64,000 nucleotides of DNA. Source: CAWAMR01 sp963783095 (GTDB lineage Bacteria > Planctomycetota > Planctomycetia > Gemmatales > Gemmataceae). Under the pieces are notes generated by a model that was given only the letters and a program-made list of their open reading frames with translations, was not told the DNA's origin and did no database searches. Below, in pieces: positions 1 to 9,823 of the stretch; the first letter of the stretch is position 1, and every line of letters begins with the position of its first letter. The DNA is taken from contig CAWAMR010000002.1 in the NCBI GenBank assembly GCA_963783095.1, forward strand, positions 1,426,001 through 1,490,000, given 5' to 3'. A program made the translations under genes and the position numbers.

Positions 1-2
1 AG

Positions 3-1091
3 AACATTCACGACATCATTGCCCCGGCTCTGAACGGAGCGAACGTATACGATCAAGTCGGAATCGACCGCAAGATGCTCGAACTCGATGGTACGCCGAA
101 TAAAGGAAAGCTCGGTGCCAATGCGATTCTGGGCGTATCGATGGCGGTCGCTCACGCTGCCGCCGCGGATGCCTGTGCACCGCTGTTTCGCTATCTGGGC
201 GGCATCAATGCCAAAGTTCTTCCCGTACCGATGATGAATATCATCAATGGCGGCAAACATGCGGACAATAACATCGACTTTCAGGAATTCATGATTATGC
301 CGGTCGGCGCACCCAGTTTCCGCGAGGGGTTGCGCATGGGCGCGGAAGTCTTCCATAGCCTCAAGAAAGTTCTCCACGATAAGCACCTGAACACATCGGT
401 CGGCGATGAGGGTGGTTTTGCTCCCGACCTGCCCAGTAGCGACGCGGCACTGGAAGTGATCGCCACTGCGATCGAAAGGGCCGGCTATAAGCTGGGCGAG
501 GATGTATGCTTTGCGCTCGATCCGGCAACGACGGAGTTGTTTGAAGAAGCCAAACACAAAGGCAAGGTCGGCTATCGTTTCTTCAAGAGCAACCCCGACA
601 AGATCGCATCCTCGGATGAAATGATCGATTTGTGGAAGGGCCTTTGCGCCAAATGGCCGATTCGTTCGATCGAAGACGGCCTGGCGGAAGATGACTGGGC
701 GGGCTGGCAAAAACTGACGAAGGAGCTTGGTGCGAAAGTCCAGCTCGTCGGCGATGACTTGTTCGTTACCAATGTGAAACGCCTTCAGCTGGGGATCGAC
801 CAGAAAGCCGGCAACAGCATTCTGGTGAAGGTCAATCAGATTGGCAGCCTGACCGAGACCTTCGATACCATCGAGCTGGCGAAACGTCATCAGTTCACAA
901 CCATTATCAGCCACCGCAGCGGCGAGACGGAAGATGTGACGATCGCCGACATCGCCGTGGCAACCAACGCGGGGCAAATCAAGACAGGCTCGGCGAGCCG
1001 AACCGATCGAATCGCCAAATATAACCAATTACTGCGGATCGAGGAATTGCTCGGTGCCGATGCCGTCTATGGGCTGAAGACAGTGCGGTAA
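3..1091 (+). CDS. eno: Enolase, 3' part (5' end outside window)
   Basis: Glycolytic enolase, which interconverts 2-phosphoglycerate and phosphoenolpyruvate in the cytoplasm. The frame is open from base 3 with no start in view; codons before the first internal ATG at 75 read as typical enolase (NIHDIIAPALNG), so about 75 N-terminal residues are missing. Active-site signatures are present: GDEGGFAP, ALDPATTE (metal Asp), SIEDGLAEDD (metal Glu), VGDDLFVTN (metal Asp), SILVKVNQIG (catalytic Lys), ISHRSGETED, and IKTGSASRTDR near the C terminus. It ends in TAA with no sign of disruption. A DUF433/PIN pair follows on the same strand. Confidence 0.98.
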   Translation, partial: NIHDIIAPALNGANVYDQVGIDRKMLELDGTPNKGKLGANAILGVSMAVAHAAAADACAPLFRYLGGINAKVLPVPMMNIINGGKHADNNIDFQEFMIMPVGAPSFREGLRMGAEVFHSLKKVLHDKHLNTSVGDEGGFAPDLPSSDAALEVIATAIERAGYKLGEDVCFALDPATTELFEEAKHKGKVGYRFFKSNPDKIASSDEMIDLWKGLCAKWPIRSIEDGLAEDDWAGWQKLTKELGAKVQLVGDDLFVTNVKRLQLGIDQKAGNSILVKVNQIGSLTETFDTIELAKRHQFTTIISHRSGETEDVTIADIAVATNAGQIKTGSASRTDRIAKYNQLLRIEELLGADAVYGLKTVR

Positions 1092-1173
1092 ATGTTTGGG
1101 AAGTACGTCAGAGAACAGAAGACAGAGGACAGAAAACGGCATCTGGGGTAAGATGGTGCCTGGAGGAAAACCC

Positions 1174-1611
1174 ATGAATTTGAGTATTAATGTTACCCCG
1201 GAAGAAGCACGGATTTTGATCTCACATGCTCAAAAACGCGGAAAGGATCTCGAAACCTATCTTTCTGAACTAATCGGGTCGCAGATCGTCGCTCCTTTGC
1301 TATCCGCAGAAATTCACGATCGCGGGCGTGGTCCCGAAATCAAGGGCACACGAATCACTGTCTACGATGTCCTTGACTACCAACTTCTTGGATGGCAACC
1401 TGAAGCGATTGCAGTTTATTTGCGAGTGACACCTGCACAAGTTGAGAAAGCGTTTGAGTACATCGCCACAAATAGAGCCGATGTCGAGCACGAGTATCGA
1501 CGGATGGTGGAACGGTCGGAGCGCGGGAATTCACTGGAAATTCAGGCGAAACTGGAAGTGAGCCGCGCTAAACTTCTCAGCAGAAAAGAAGCTCTTCAAC
1601 AAGACAAATAG
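1174..1611 (+). CDS. DUF433 antitoxin-like protein
   Basis: Probable antitoxin of a VapBC-like pair. An N-terminal half (about residues 1-45) of unclear family precedes a DUF433 domain, marked by RGRGPEIKGTRITVYDVLDY and the following segment ending in a helix with PAQVEKAFEYI. DUF433 proteins have a winged-helix or homeodomain-like fold and usually sit before DUF5615-type PIN toxins, as here, 14 bp upstream. I chose ATG 1174 over an upstream in-frame start at 1096 because GGAGG sits 7 bases before it and the 1096-1173 stretch translates low-complexity sequence (GAACAGAAGACAGAGGACAG). Autoregulation is likely for such pairs but no operator was identified. Confidence 0.72.
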   Translation: MNLSINVTPEEARILISHAQKRGKDLETYLSELIGSQIVAPLLSAEIHDRGRGPEIKGTRITVYDVLDYQLLGWQPEAIAVYLRVTPAQVEKAFEYIATNRADVEHEYRRMVERSERGNSLEIQAKLEVSRAKLLSRKEALQQDK

Positions 1612-1625
1612 ACAGCGGTATTCGT

Positions 1626-2036
1626 ATGCGTGGAATCTTGGCGGACATCAATATCCAAGGCCAGTTTCAGGCGATCGTGGAACAGATTTTTCAGAGTTCG
1701 GAATGGTCGGAAGTCTGGGCAGATCTGAATCTCAAGGTAGAGTCGTTTCATACTCTTGGGCTCGCTTTGGACGCGGATGATGATTTGCTCTGGCAGACCT
1801 GCCAGGATCACGAACTCGTATTGTTTACCGCCAATCGAAATCACGATGGCTCGACTTCACTCGAAGCGACAATCCTCCAACGCAACAGCAATCAAAGTTA
1901 CCCGGTAGTCACCATCTCCGACCCCCAACGCTTCGGAATTGTCCGGAGTTACACGGAAGAAGCAGCAATCCGCTTGTTGGATATTTTGATGGACATCAAC
2001 AACTACCGCGGTTGCGGGAGGATTTACATTCCGTGA
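1626..2036 (+). CDS. PIN-like (DUF5615-type) toxin
   Basis: Likely PIN-fold ribonuclease toxin partnered with the DUF433 protein 14 bp upstream. The N terminus reads GILADINIQGQF (first conserved Asp); a middle segment DADDDLLWQTCQDHELVLFTANRNHDG holds the D-x-x-L-W and T-x-N motifs of DUF5615/Mut7-C-type PIN domains. Length (136 aa) fits. The family role, RNA cleavage neutralised by the antitoxin, is known from related VapC proteins; activity here is inferred. No frameshift seen. Confidence 0.68.
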   Translation: MRGILADINIQGQFQAIVEQIFQSSEWSEVWADLNLKVESFHTLGLALDADDDLLWQTCQDHELVLFTANRNHDGSTSLEATILQRNSNQSYPVVTISDPQRFGIVRSYTEEAAIRLLDILMDINNYRGCGRIYIP

Positions 2037-2171
2037 TCCGGTCCCAACTCCCAACTCCACAATGCTGTTGACACGCTCCCCAAATCTGACCACAATCTCC
2101 CTTCACAACCAAGTGCCGAAACAGGAATGACATAACGCCAATGCGCAACGGAAGCGCCTCTCCAACGTCGG

Positions 2172-3798
2172 TTGCTCCTCAGTGCGTTTACCAACTGGCT
2201 CGCATTCGCGGCCACGCTGTTGGTTTCGTTCTTCCTTTCTCCCTACCTCATTCACAAACTTAAAGACGGTCCCTACGGCGTCTGGGTTTACGCCGAATCG
2301 ATCCTTTCCTATTTCACTCTCTTTGATCTCGGTATCGCAGCTTGTCTGGTGCGGTTCGTTGCGAAATTCCACACCAACGGGAGTTGGGATGAACTCAACC
2401 GCATGGCATCATCCTGTCTGGTGTTGTTCATGGGCCTGGGGTTTGCCGTGCTGCTGCTCGGCGCTGCACTCACGCCCGTACTGGTTCCACCGATGCTCAA
2501 ATCGGGCCTGCCCAGGGCGGAGATTACCTGGGTTCTGCTGCTGATGCTCGGTAACCTTGCCATCACTCTCCCCTTGAGTCTGTTTCCAGCGATGCTCGAC
2601 GGCCTGGAGCGATTCGCCGCGAAAAGCCTGATCCGAATTATTTTTCTGGCGATCAAGACTATCGGCAGCATTGTGCTGATGGAAAATCAACCGACTCTGC
2701 TCGGACTGTGTATTCTTCACACGATTTGCAACCTTGCCGAGAATGTTGCACTCGTGCTGTTGACCTTCGCCTATCTGCCCGGCCTGAGATTATCCCGGTA
2801 CTCGGTGGATCGTGCGACTTTCCGCATTGTGGGGGGATACAGTTTCAGTGCATTCCTGATCATGTTGTCGGGCCGGGTCTGCGTTCAATCGGCGGCGATC
2901 GTGATCGGGTTATTTCTCGATACCCCGGCGATCACCTGGTTTGCCATATCACTTCGGCTCGTGGAATATGCGAAATCATTCCTGCGCTCGGCGACCATCA
3001 CGCTGACGCCGGCAATCAGTTCGATGGAGGCCGCAGGCGATTGGTCCGGCGTTCGTCGGATGTTTCGCAATGCAACGCGCTGGGTTCTATATCTGATTCT
3101 CCCAGTTCAATTGGGACTGGTCCTCTTCGGAAAATCGTTCATTCAGATCTGGATGGGTTCGACCGATTACGCCGAGCGCTGTTATCCCTCACTGGTTATC
3201 CTGTCCACGACGTTGTCTCTGGTGCTGGCGCAATCGATTGCAGCGCAGGATTCTCTACGGGATGGACCGCTTGCGCTGGTTTGCCCGGATTTCACTGCTC
3301 GAAGCAGCGGTGAACCTCGCCTTGAGCCTTTTGCTGGTTCGCAATTATGGGGTCGAAGGCGTGGCTTTGGCAGCAGCAATTCCAAACGCTATTTCATGCC
3401 TCTTCATCATTGTCGCCGCCTGTCAATTACTCAGGATCAGGCTCTATCGCTATGTCATGTACTCGTGGGTCAAACCTCTCATTGCATCAACGACACCGGG
3501 GTTGATATGGGGTCTCGGTCGCTGGCACATCGCCGGCTGGTTCGATTTGGGCTGGGCCATAACGGCCGGGTTAGTGCCGTTCGCGATCGTGGTATTAGCC
3601 CTCGAAGGAGTTTGGCGCAAGCTGGTTCCCTATGTCCAGCTTGCTACCCCAGCAATCCCGCCAGTCTCGCGCAGTAGCTCATCCGGATTGAGTCCACGAA
3701 TAAGGAAGAGCTTGTTTCGATTCGTCGCCCCGCCCGCCAATTCGACCTGCGAACGCTTCAGTCCCAACCAGTCTCGCAGCAGTTCCGTAATGGCTTGA
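2172..3798 (+). CDS. Polysaccharide flippase (MATE/Wzx-like), frameshifted
   Basis: Multi-spanning membrane protein of the oligosaccharide flippase family, expected to move lipid-linked glycans across the inner membrane. It opens with a helix ending FLSPYLIHKL and the motif GPYGVWVYAESILSYFTLFDLGI, followed by many hydrophobic segments. The frame breaks near 3240: reading continues from IAAQ into RILYGMDRLRWFARISLLEA in the next frame, giving the expected C-terminal helices. The N terminus is uncertain (only TTG 2172 in frame, with an in-frame stop just upstream at 2133), as is the C terminus, whose last 50 or so codons overlap the convergent UPF0235 gene and are not membrane-like. It is either an error-split gene or a recent pseudogene. 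Confidence 0.75.
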
Positions 3799-3940
3799 TT
3801 GGCTCGACCATCTTCCGGCGGGGCCGTCACGGCTATTTTGAGCGCATCAGCCCGAGTGCCGACGACAGCGTTCTTGCGCCGCCCGGCTGCGCTCGCACTG
3901 CCAGCAAAGAACCTTCGGTATGAGGAGAGATTGCAATCAC
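3630..3940 (-). CDS. UPF0235 (DUF167/YggU) family protein, frameshifted
   Basis: Small conserved protein of unknown function. The diagnostic stretch is ALKIAVTAPPEDGRANQAI followed by LGLKRSQVELAGGATNRNK. The N-terminal strand LLAVRAQPG lies in another frame just upstream, so one base is gained or lost near 3873. GTG 3940 gives a complete protein of about 100 aa, normal for the family. The gene is convergent with and overlaps the end of the flippase reading frame. Confidence 0.7.
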
Positions 3941-4011
3941 ATAATCAGTTGTTCAAATATTTTCGCGATACAATCGTCACGCCGTCGACCTCTGTTGCAT
4001 TTCAAATTCAA

Positions 4012-4027
4012 TGTTCCACGTGGAACA
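4012..4027. promoter_or_regulatory. parS-like centromere site (ParB-binding palindrome)
   Basis: TGTTCCACGTGGAACA is a perfect 16-bp palindrome (18 bp with flanking A/T) that fits the bacterial parS consensus TGTTNCACGTGNAACA at every fixed position. It lies in an intergenic stretch beside a dispersed-repeat cluster. ParB spreading from parS near the replication origin is well known; that this site is used is inferred. Confidence 0.7.
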
Positions 4028-4064
4028 TATTCATTTTCCTCTCGTAACATTCTGACGGTCCGCC

Positions 4065-4351
4065 GATCGAAACCCCATTTTTTGTAGCAATTTGCAGCAT
4101 GGCGTTCACTGCCTCGTTGGATTGGTTATTCAATCGTTGATCCGCAAACCAATTTGTGTAGCAATTTGTAGCACGCCATTCGGTAATTCGTTCGTTCTCA
4201 ACCAGGACCGAAGTGTTCAATACGCGGTTCTGCTTGGCCCCTTGCAGTTCTTCACCTTCCAGGAAAAGCACGAGGAAATCGGTCTGATTATTGACGAGGA
4301 GATCCGCAATCAAAATCGTGTAGCAATTTGTAGCACGACATTCCAGAATTC
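4065..4351. repeat. Cluster of three copies of a dispersed ~55-bp repeat
   Basis: Three direct copies centre on GTAGCAATTTGTAGCA (about 4065-4110, 4139-4190 and 4301-4351). Copies 2 and 3 share GATCCGCAA, then TGTAGCAATTTGTAGCAC and CATTC at matching distances. An inverted fourth copy lies at 25214-25269. This 409-base gap between genes (3941-4349) otherwise holds only the parS-like site. A 101-codon minus-strand frame over it is repeat-derived and has no family features. Confidence 0.7.
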
Positions 4352-5801
4352 AACTATTCCAAAATAACCGTTCTGCCCAACAAACGTAACGCAGCGGCAA
4401 ATCTCTTTCCAACTGTTTTGCAAGAAGATCTGCATTCGACTTATTCTCCTGGGAAAATACCGTGCGCTCCGGAAACCACTCTTGCAACCACTCCGGATGA
4501 ATCCATTCGCGCGTGCAGAATTCAAGTAATTTGACTCGTAACTCCGCGTAACGACTTCGGGCCAATCGTGCGATCGACTCATCAACCCATTGGATCAATT
4601 CAGGATTGTTGCCCGGATGGGTCGGTGATACTCCAAGGCGATCCTGGTAGCTTTCCAGGAGCTTACCTAATTCGTTCATCAGAAGGGGCGCGATTTTCTG
4701 CACCTCATCGAGGATCTTGAGCCAGTCCAGTGGATCGCTGTGGACGGCTTCCAGCAGAAGGCGAAACTCCGGAACGAAATCTTCCAACGACTGATTCCAA
4801 TTGAGCCGGAAGATTTCGGTAATCGGTGCGGGGATCGATTTTTTGCGGGCCAACTTTTTCCAGGATTTGAGAAATCGGTCCAGGGATTCACATCGATCAA
4901 ACCAGTCGGGATGACGCAGCGAAAGATGACCGTGCGATTCAAAATCTTTTCGAGCTAATTGCGACAACTCCTGCGCTGCAGGCTGGTCATACCAGACGGA
5001 CGAATGAACGACTTGCAGAAGCAGTTCCACCCACCCTTCTTCATCGAGAAACTGGAATTCGGGCCGCCATAATTTCTGGTCTTCGACGATGACTTTCCAG
5101 CGCTGCATTTTGGCGGCCGATTGCCAGCGCAGACCGAGGAACTCCGTCCGCCGTTTTGGGTTGGCATCGGTTTGAAGGATTTTGTCGAATCCGCGCTGAA
5201 CGCCTCTTCGGGAAACCATTCGATTTCTCGTCGATACAACTCGGAAGCCGGCCCCAACAATTGATTCTCGATCAGGATCCCGACCAGCCAGTCCGCCGGA
5301 ACCCGAGTGGAATCGAGCTTGCGATTAAGAGTCAGTAACCAGTACAGCCTCAGAACAATCGACGATCGACCGGGTGCCCGTTCATGAAGTTCGATCAACC
5401 CGTAATATGCCTGTTCTTCTTCACCCTTGATGGCTTGTTCCCATAACGAGTCAACAGTCGGGAGTCGAATGGAAAAGTCGGTCGCCTTCTCAACGGGCTC
5501 ATCGATTGTTGTCAGGTCTTCGTTTTGAAAAGAACAGGATTCCGGGTCAACCGTTGCTTCGTGTTCGCTTTTCGAAACAGGTTCATACGAGGCGAAGTAT
5601 TCCAAGTAGCCTTGGACTTGTTCGTAGGCAATCCGGATGCGTCGAAATGCTTCAGGATGGTGTTCCGGCTTGTAGTAACGGATCAGACGCGAGTAGTTGC
5701 GCCTTGAGGTCTTTGAGCGTACAGCCGAGTTTCACCCCCAACAGTTCGTGGGGATTTTCGGGCCACTGAGAAAAATCCTCGGGTAGAGGGGACTGGTTCA
5801 T
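4350..5801 (-). CDS. J-domain-like protein, frameshifted
   Basis: Last gene of the Rad52/J-domain cassette. The N terminus from ATG 5801 reads PHELLGVKLGCTLKDLKA and, after a frame change near 5695, YSRLIRYYKPEHHPEAFRRI and IAYEQVQGYLEYF. That is a J-domain layout with HHP in place of the usual HPD. A second frame change near 5200 joins EWFPEEAFSADS to KMQRWKVIVEDQKLW and the rest. The remaining 350 or so residues are helical and Trp-rich with no recognised domain. ATG 5801 overlaps the TGA of the upstream gene (ATGA), so translation is probably coupled. A canonical co-chaperone role is doubtful without HPD; family assignment is inference from the N terminus. Confidence 0.6.
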
Positions 5802-6764
5802 GGGTTTGGCTTTTTCTTGGATTGCTCCTCAATTTTTGGCTCAGGGGGCAGCCATCCACTCTTGATCCTTTTTATCTTCGTGTCGTTTTCTTCGATAAAG
5901 GTCGGCTGCCTCAGAGAAGACTTGTCAACAGGACCGGATTTCTGCTGGCGTATAAACCCGAGGAGAAAGAGGAGGCTGACGACGATCACAACCGTAACCA
6001 AATACCAACTGGCCGGTTGAATGCTTTCCGAGGCAGGCCGTGGATTACTCCTCCTGGGCCCAGCGAATGAGTTCGCATTTTGGTCTGCACTTTTTTGCCG
6101 CAATCGCTTTTCTTCTTCCATCAAGCATTTGTTATTGACGGCGAGATGTTTGATCAAAAGCGGATCGAGGGCGGCAATTTCGGGATAGCGATCGCGCACC
6201 GCCATTGCGGGCTTCCACAAGGAATCGGAGTTGACGCCGGCGAGCCAGGTGCGGCGTTCCGTTGCTCGGGCGGCAGGCAGTAAGGGGAATTGCGACACCA
6301 GGGCTTCGACGAGTGGCAGTAAGGGCTGAAGATTACGTTGTATTTTCCATTCCCGAAAGTCGATCTGGACCCCCAAACCAGCCCGAAGAGTATCGAGCCT
6401 GGCTGTCAACGAGTGAAAACCCTCGGAACTTTCGCGCAACTGGTTCCATCGTTCCTGGCGAGCCTGTGGGGCAAGGTTCCAGAATCGCAAGGCAAACTCC
6501 TCGATCTGACTGCGACATTCTTCCCGTTGTTCCGGCCCCAGTTCTTTCTCGAGTTTGGCTTGCGACGACATTGGTAGATCAATCGACTGATCCAGGACGG
6601 CCAGCGCAGTGATAGCACGATTCCGGGGGTGAAAAATCCGACCGATCCAACCGTTGGAGAAAGGCGCAGCGAGCCTGTTGAGGAGTCGCTTCTGCTGAAA
6701 CTCCAAGCTGGTTGCCGGCCCAGCCACGTGCGGCTGTTCCTCGAACGGGGTTGGACGACTTCAT
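5798..6764 (-). CDS. Membrane-anchored J-domain-related protein, frameshifted
   Basis: Middle gene of the minus-strand cassette. From ATG 6764 (AGGAG just upstream) the start reads NQLGVSAEATPQQARCAFLQ and RSDFSPPES, resembling the first helices of planctomycete J-like domains. A frame change near 6630 joins this to RNRAITALAVLDQSIDLPM and about 280 more residues. A charged helical region precedes one membrane segment (WYLVTVVIVVSLLFLLGFI), then a short Pro/Lys-rich tail. The first ATG overlaps the TGA of a preceding small frame and the stop overlaps the next gene's ATG, both as ATGA. Function unknown; the layout suggests an inner-membrane anchor for a complex with its neighbours. Confidence 0.55.
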
Positions 6765-6862
6765 CGAAACTCCTGGTTCGTTCTCCAATAGTAGATTGAA
6801 TCAACCTCGATGTGAAACGGCAATTCCCTATCGTTGACCAGTTGACGAGCAAGCGCCGCCAT
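6761..6862 (-). CDS. Possible 33-aa small protein between Rad52-like and J-like genes
   Basis: A short frame starting MAALARQLVNDRELPFHIE sits between the Rad52-like stop (6882) and the next gene. Its TGA overlaps the next ATG as ATGA, and GAGG lies upstream of its ATG. It may be a real small protein or the tail of the Rad52-like gene in a shifted frame. Confidence 0.3.
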   Translation of the reverse strand: MAALARQLVNDRELPFHIEVDSIYYWRTNQEFR

Positions 6863-6881
6863 CGCAACTTCAGTGCCTCCT

Positions 6882-7678
6882 TCAGGCTCCCGCTCTTGCT
6901 TCGATCTTTGAAAGTTTCGCGGTGAATGCCTTGGTTTCCTCGGCCGCCAGTTCCACCGCTGGACCGAGCCAGCGACGAATGTCGTCGCCGAAGCCTGCAT
7001 TCACTCCCGCTTGCGTGACGTAACTCAAAAGCGCACCGACCTGACATCGGCCCTCCGCCGCGAGTTTGGCATCCTTTTCGCGCAAGCGACGGTGTAACTC
7101 CTCCCCATTGGCAGGAAGCTTCGCCGGCATGCGGGAAGTACCCGTCATCTCCGGTTTGGCTGCGGGTCGAGGTGCAATCTTCGGTCTGCGCTGCTTCCGG
7201 CAAAGCGGACGTGGGAAGCTTTGGCTGTTGCGAAAACTGTTTCTTGACCGGATCGTAATCCCACCAGTCGGCTTTGAGCCTGTAGAGATCGCGCCCGATC
7301 CCAAACTTGACGGCCCCCGTTCAAGCGCATCGCTGAACGCCGCTTTCATTCGATCGCCGCCATCGGGCTGTTCGCTGGGCGAGCCAACGTCCATTTTGGT
7401 GATCCAGCGTTTGCCGAGTTTGAGCCTCAATCGGCACATCACCGAATTGTCCGGCAGCAACTCATACTCATCCTGCCAGTTCTCGACTCCAAGAACTTCA
7501 TCGAGTCGATCCTCAATGACTCGAACATCAACGTAAGCGAGTGCCAGCACCGATTACCTTTCACCGATTGCGGCTTGAACTTGACGTCCCTGGAGTTAAA
7601 CGGCAAAGCAAGTGCTTTGGTGATCGGTTTCGCATCGTGTGGATCAGCGGGGGGTGCAGCAAGGGTGGTTGCGACCAT
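6882..7678 (-). CDS. Rad52/Rad22-like single-strand annealing protein, frameshifted
   Basis: Predicted annealing protein for homologous recombination. ATG 7678 (GGAG 8 bases upstream) starts MVATTLAAPP and ends its first segment KPQSVKGNR. A frame change near 7550 leads into ALAYVDVRVIEDRLDEVLG and WQDEYELLPDNSVMCRLRLK, then ITKMDVGSPSEQPDGGDRMK: the Rad52 core with its positively charged annealing groove. Near 7320 the frame shifts again (AVKFGIGRDLYRLKADWWDY) and returns near 7170 before a C-terminal charged helix. It is the first gene of a tight cassette with two J-domain-related genes. An imperfect ACCG-N5-CGGT inverted repeat at 7714-7726 lies in its upstream region and could be an operator. 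Confidence 0.7.
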
Positions 7679-7866
7679 GGTAATTCTCCGAAAGGTATGG
7701 TGGATGAATATATACCGTACATCGGTCAATAATCATTCGCCATGTCAGTAGCGCGAATAGTGAACATAATTTCGAATTGCAAGGCCGGTTGCTCCAAGTA
7801 CTCAAATCCTCCAAGCCTGCGGTTCGTTTTCTTGCCAACGATTTGCTTCAAACGTGGTTATGAAGG

Positions 7867-9823
7867 ATGTCTTTACCTCATCTCCTTGGAATGCAGACAA
7901 TGAACTCCCTCATTCCTGCTGTGCTCACTTGCATGGCACTCGCTGCGCCGGGACCATCCGCGCCTTCACTCGAAACGGTGATGGCAGAAGCGATTCCAGG
8001 ATACCTCAAACAACTTCGCGAAGGCACGGCCCAAGAACGTCTCGGGGCGATACGGCCCCTGCTGCAACTCCCGGTCAAGCCGGCGCAGGTCATCCCTTTG
8101 TTGGTGCCGCTTTTGGATGATGATGCGACCATGATCCCTGCTGCCTGGGCCATGTCCTGTTTCGATCCCATTCAAACGCCACTGACCCTGCGCGCGCTGC
8201 AAATTGCTATACAAAGCGAGAACCACTGCAAAAGGCTGCTGGCCATCGAGCATCTTCGGCTACTGGGCCCGGCAGCAATCGAGTTGTTGCCGGTGTTGCA
8301 GAAGTTCGCGGATGATCCCGAGGAAGTGCTGGAACTACGGGTCGCGTCAATCGAGGCCATCGGTGAAATCGGCCGCGACGAATCTCGCCTCAGCCCCTGG
8401 CTGTTGCAATTGCTGATCTCGGAAAATCTCGATGTCGCCGTGGCCGTGGCACCGATCCTGGAGGCGCGCGGTTACTCGGCTCGCGCGGTGCTTCCCGCTT
8501 TGCGGCGGGCCATCGCGCGGGCTTCTTCCAAATATCAACGATGGCTGCTTATTCGAACCATCATTCGGATCGATCCCGCTGAAATCCCCCGCTTTGTGCC
8601 GCTTTCGGATGACTCAGGGCTCGATTATGATGGGCCGCTTTGGGCCTTCGGCACTCTTCGTCTAAGCCCTTTCCGCCGGCCGATCCTGGATCACCTTCGC
8701 AAGGCAGCTCACACCCGTGCCGATTTCTGGGTCCATTTGACGCCCATCGCCTTTGGGCCTCGTCAGCCTGGCGAGCACACCCTCGGGGAGGATAGTCTAT
8801 TCGACACGTCCGTTGAGTTGTTGCGGGAGTTGAAGCCCCCCGCCCGGCAAGATGATTCCGATTTTGATTCACTATCTTCGCAATGGCAGTTACCCGGACC
8901 TTCCCCTGGAGTTTCTCGCGGCGTATGGAGGGAAACATTATCGCAATCACGTCTCTTCCTTGCTGCCGCTGTTGAATCACGGCAGTATCCAAATTCGGTT
9001 TCAAGCCTTTTGTTGCCTGTGCGATCCGGCGTTACCTACTGCGACGAAGTTCCGACCCTGGATGGCGGCGTTCTTCCGCGAACTGGCACGGCCCAATAAC
9101 GATCCGGAGGCGACGGCGATGGCCTTTTTCCCCCCTCCCAAGGAATCCGATTATGTCAGTGGAGAGGGAGATGACACAATCTTTCCCTTTCTTTGGGCGG
9201 AAATGTGGTTGCGAATCTGTCCAAATAGCGTTGATGCACGGAAGTTGGCGGGCACAGGCGGCGCGGGATTGATCCCCCTCGCACGCCGATATGCTTTTGC
9301 GCGAGAACTGCTCAGGAAATCCTTTCCAGATCGGGATCTGAAGACAAATATCAGGATTGCCGAGACACAGTTGATGACCGGGACTGAGCCGGACGTTGAG
9401 TTCCTTCGGAAACTTTTTGGTGATCGACTGTCCAACGCCAAACTATTTCGGGACTTGGACATGGAACTGGAGTCGGCGGACGAGTATCTCATGCTATTGC
9501 TCGATTTCTTCAAACGTCTCGATCCCCGTGTGAAGCATGCCATGAAGCAACCCTTTTTGCAATGCCTGGAGCAAGACCTCGGACGCGGTTTGATCAAAAG
9601 CATTCTCCTCGCTCAACTCAATCCTGACGACATGAGCTCGTGCGAGAAAGCGGAGATCATTGAAGAGCTGGCTGGTTACCTGTTAGCATCAAGAGCTACT
9701 AAAACTTCAGATCGGTTCACCATTTGCTGTTTGGAGTCTTTGAGCAACTTCGGCTCCGATGCCAAGTTGGCGATTCCGATCATCCGGGGCCTGGCGTGGC
9801 TGGACGATCAACGCGCAGGATGA
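7867..9823 (+). CDS. Secreted HEAT-repeat protein, frameshifted
   Basis: A large helical-repeat protein. The N terminus has a signal-peptide-like segment (MNSLIPAVLTCMALAAPGPS from ATG 7900; ATG 7867 is also possible). Repeats of about 30-40 residues with HEAT features follow, such as LPVLQKFADDPEEVLELRVA and IEAIGEIGRDES. A frame change near 8850 carries reading from ELKPPARQ into MIPILIHYLRNGSYPDL and on to the stop at 9823. HEAT arrays are protein-binding scaffolds; the partner is unknown. It is convergent with, and overlaps by 16 bases, the LCCL-domain gene. Confidence 0.65.

Noticed and set aside
4008..4313. 101-codon minus-strand open frame
   Set aside because: It spans the parS-like site and two copies of the dispersed repeat, has no ribosome site or domain and its composition is repeat-driven.
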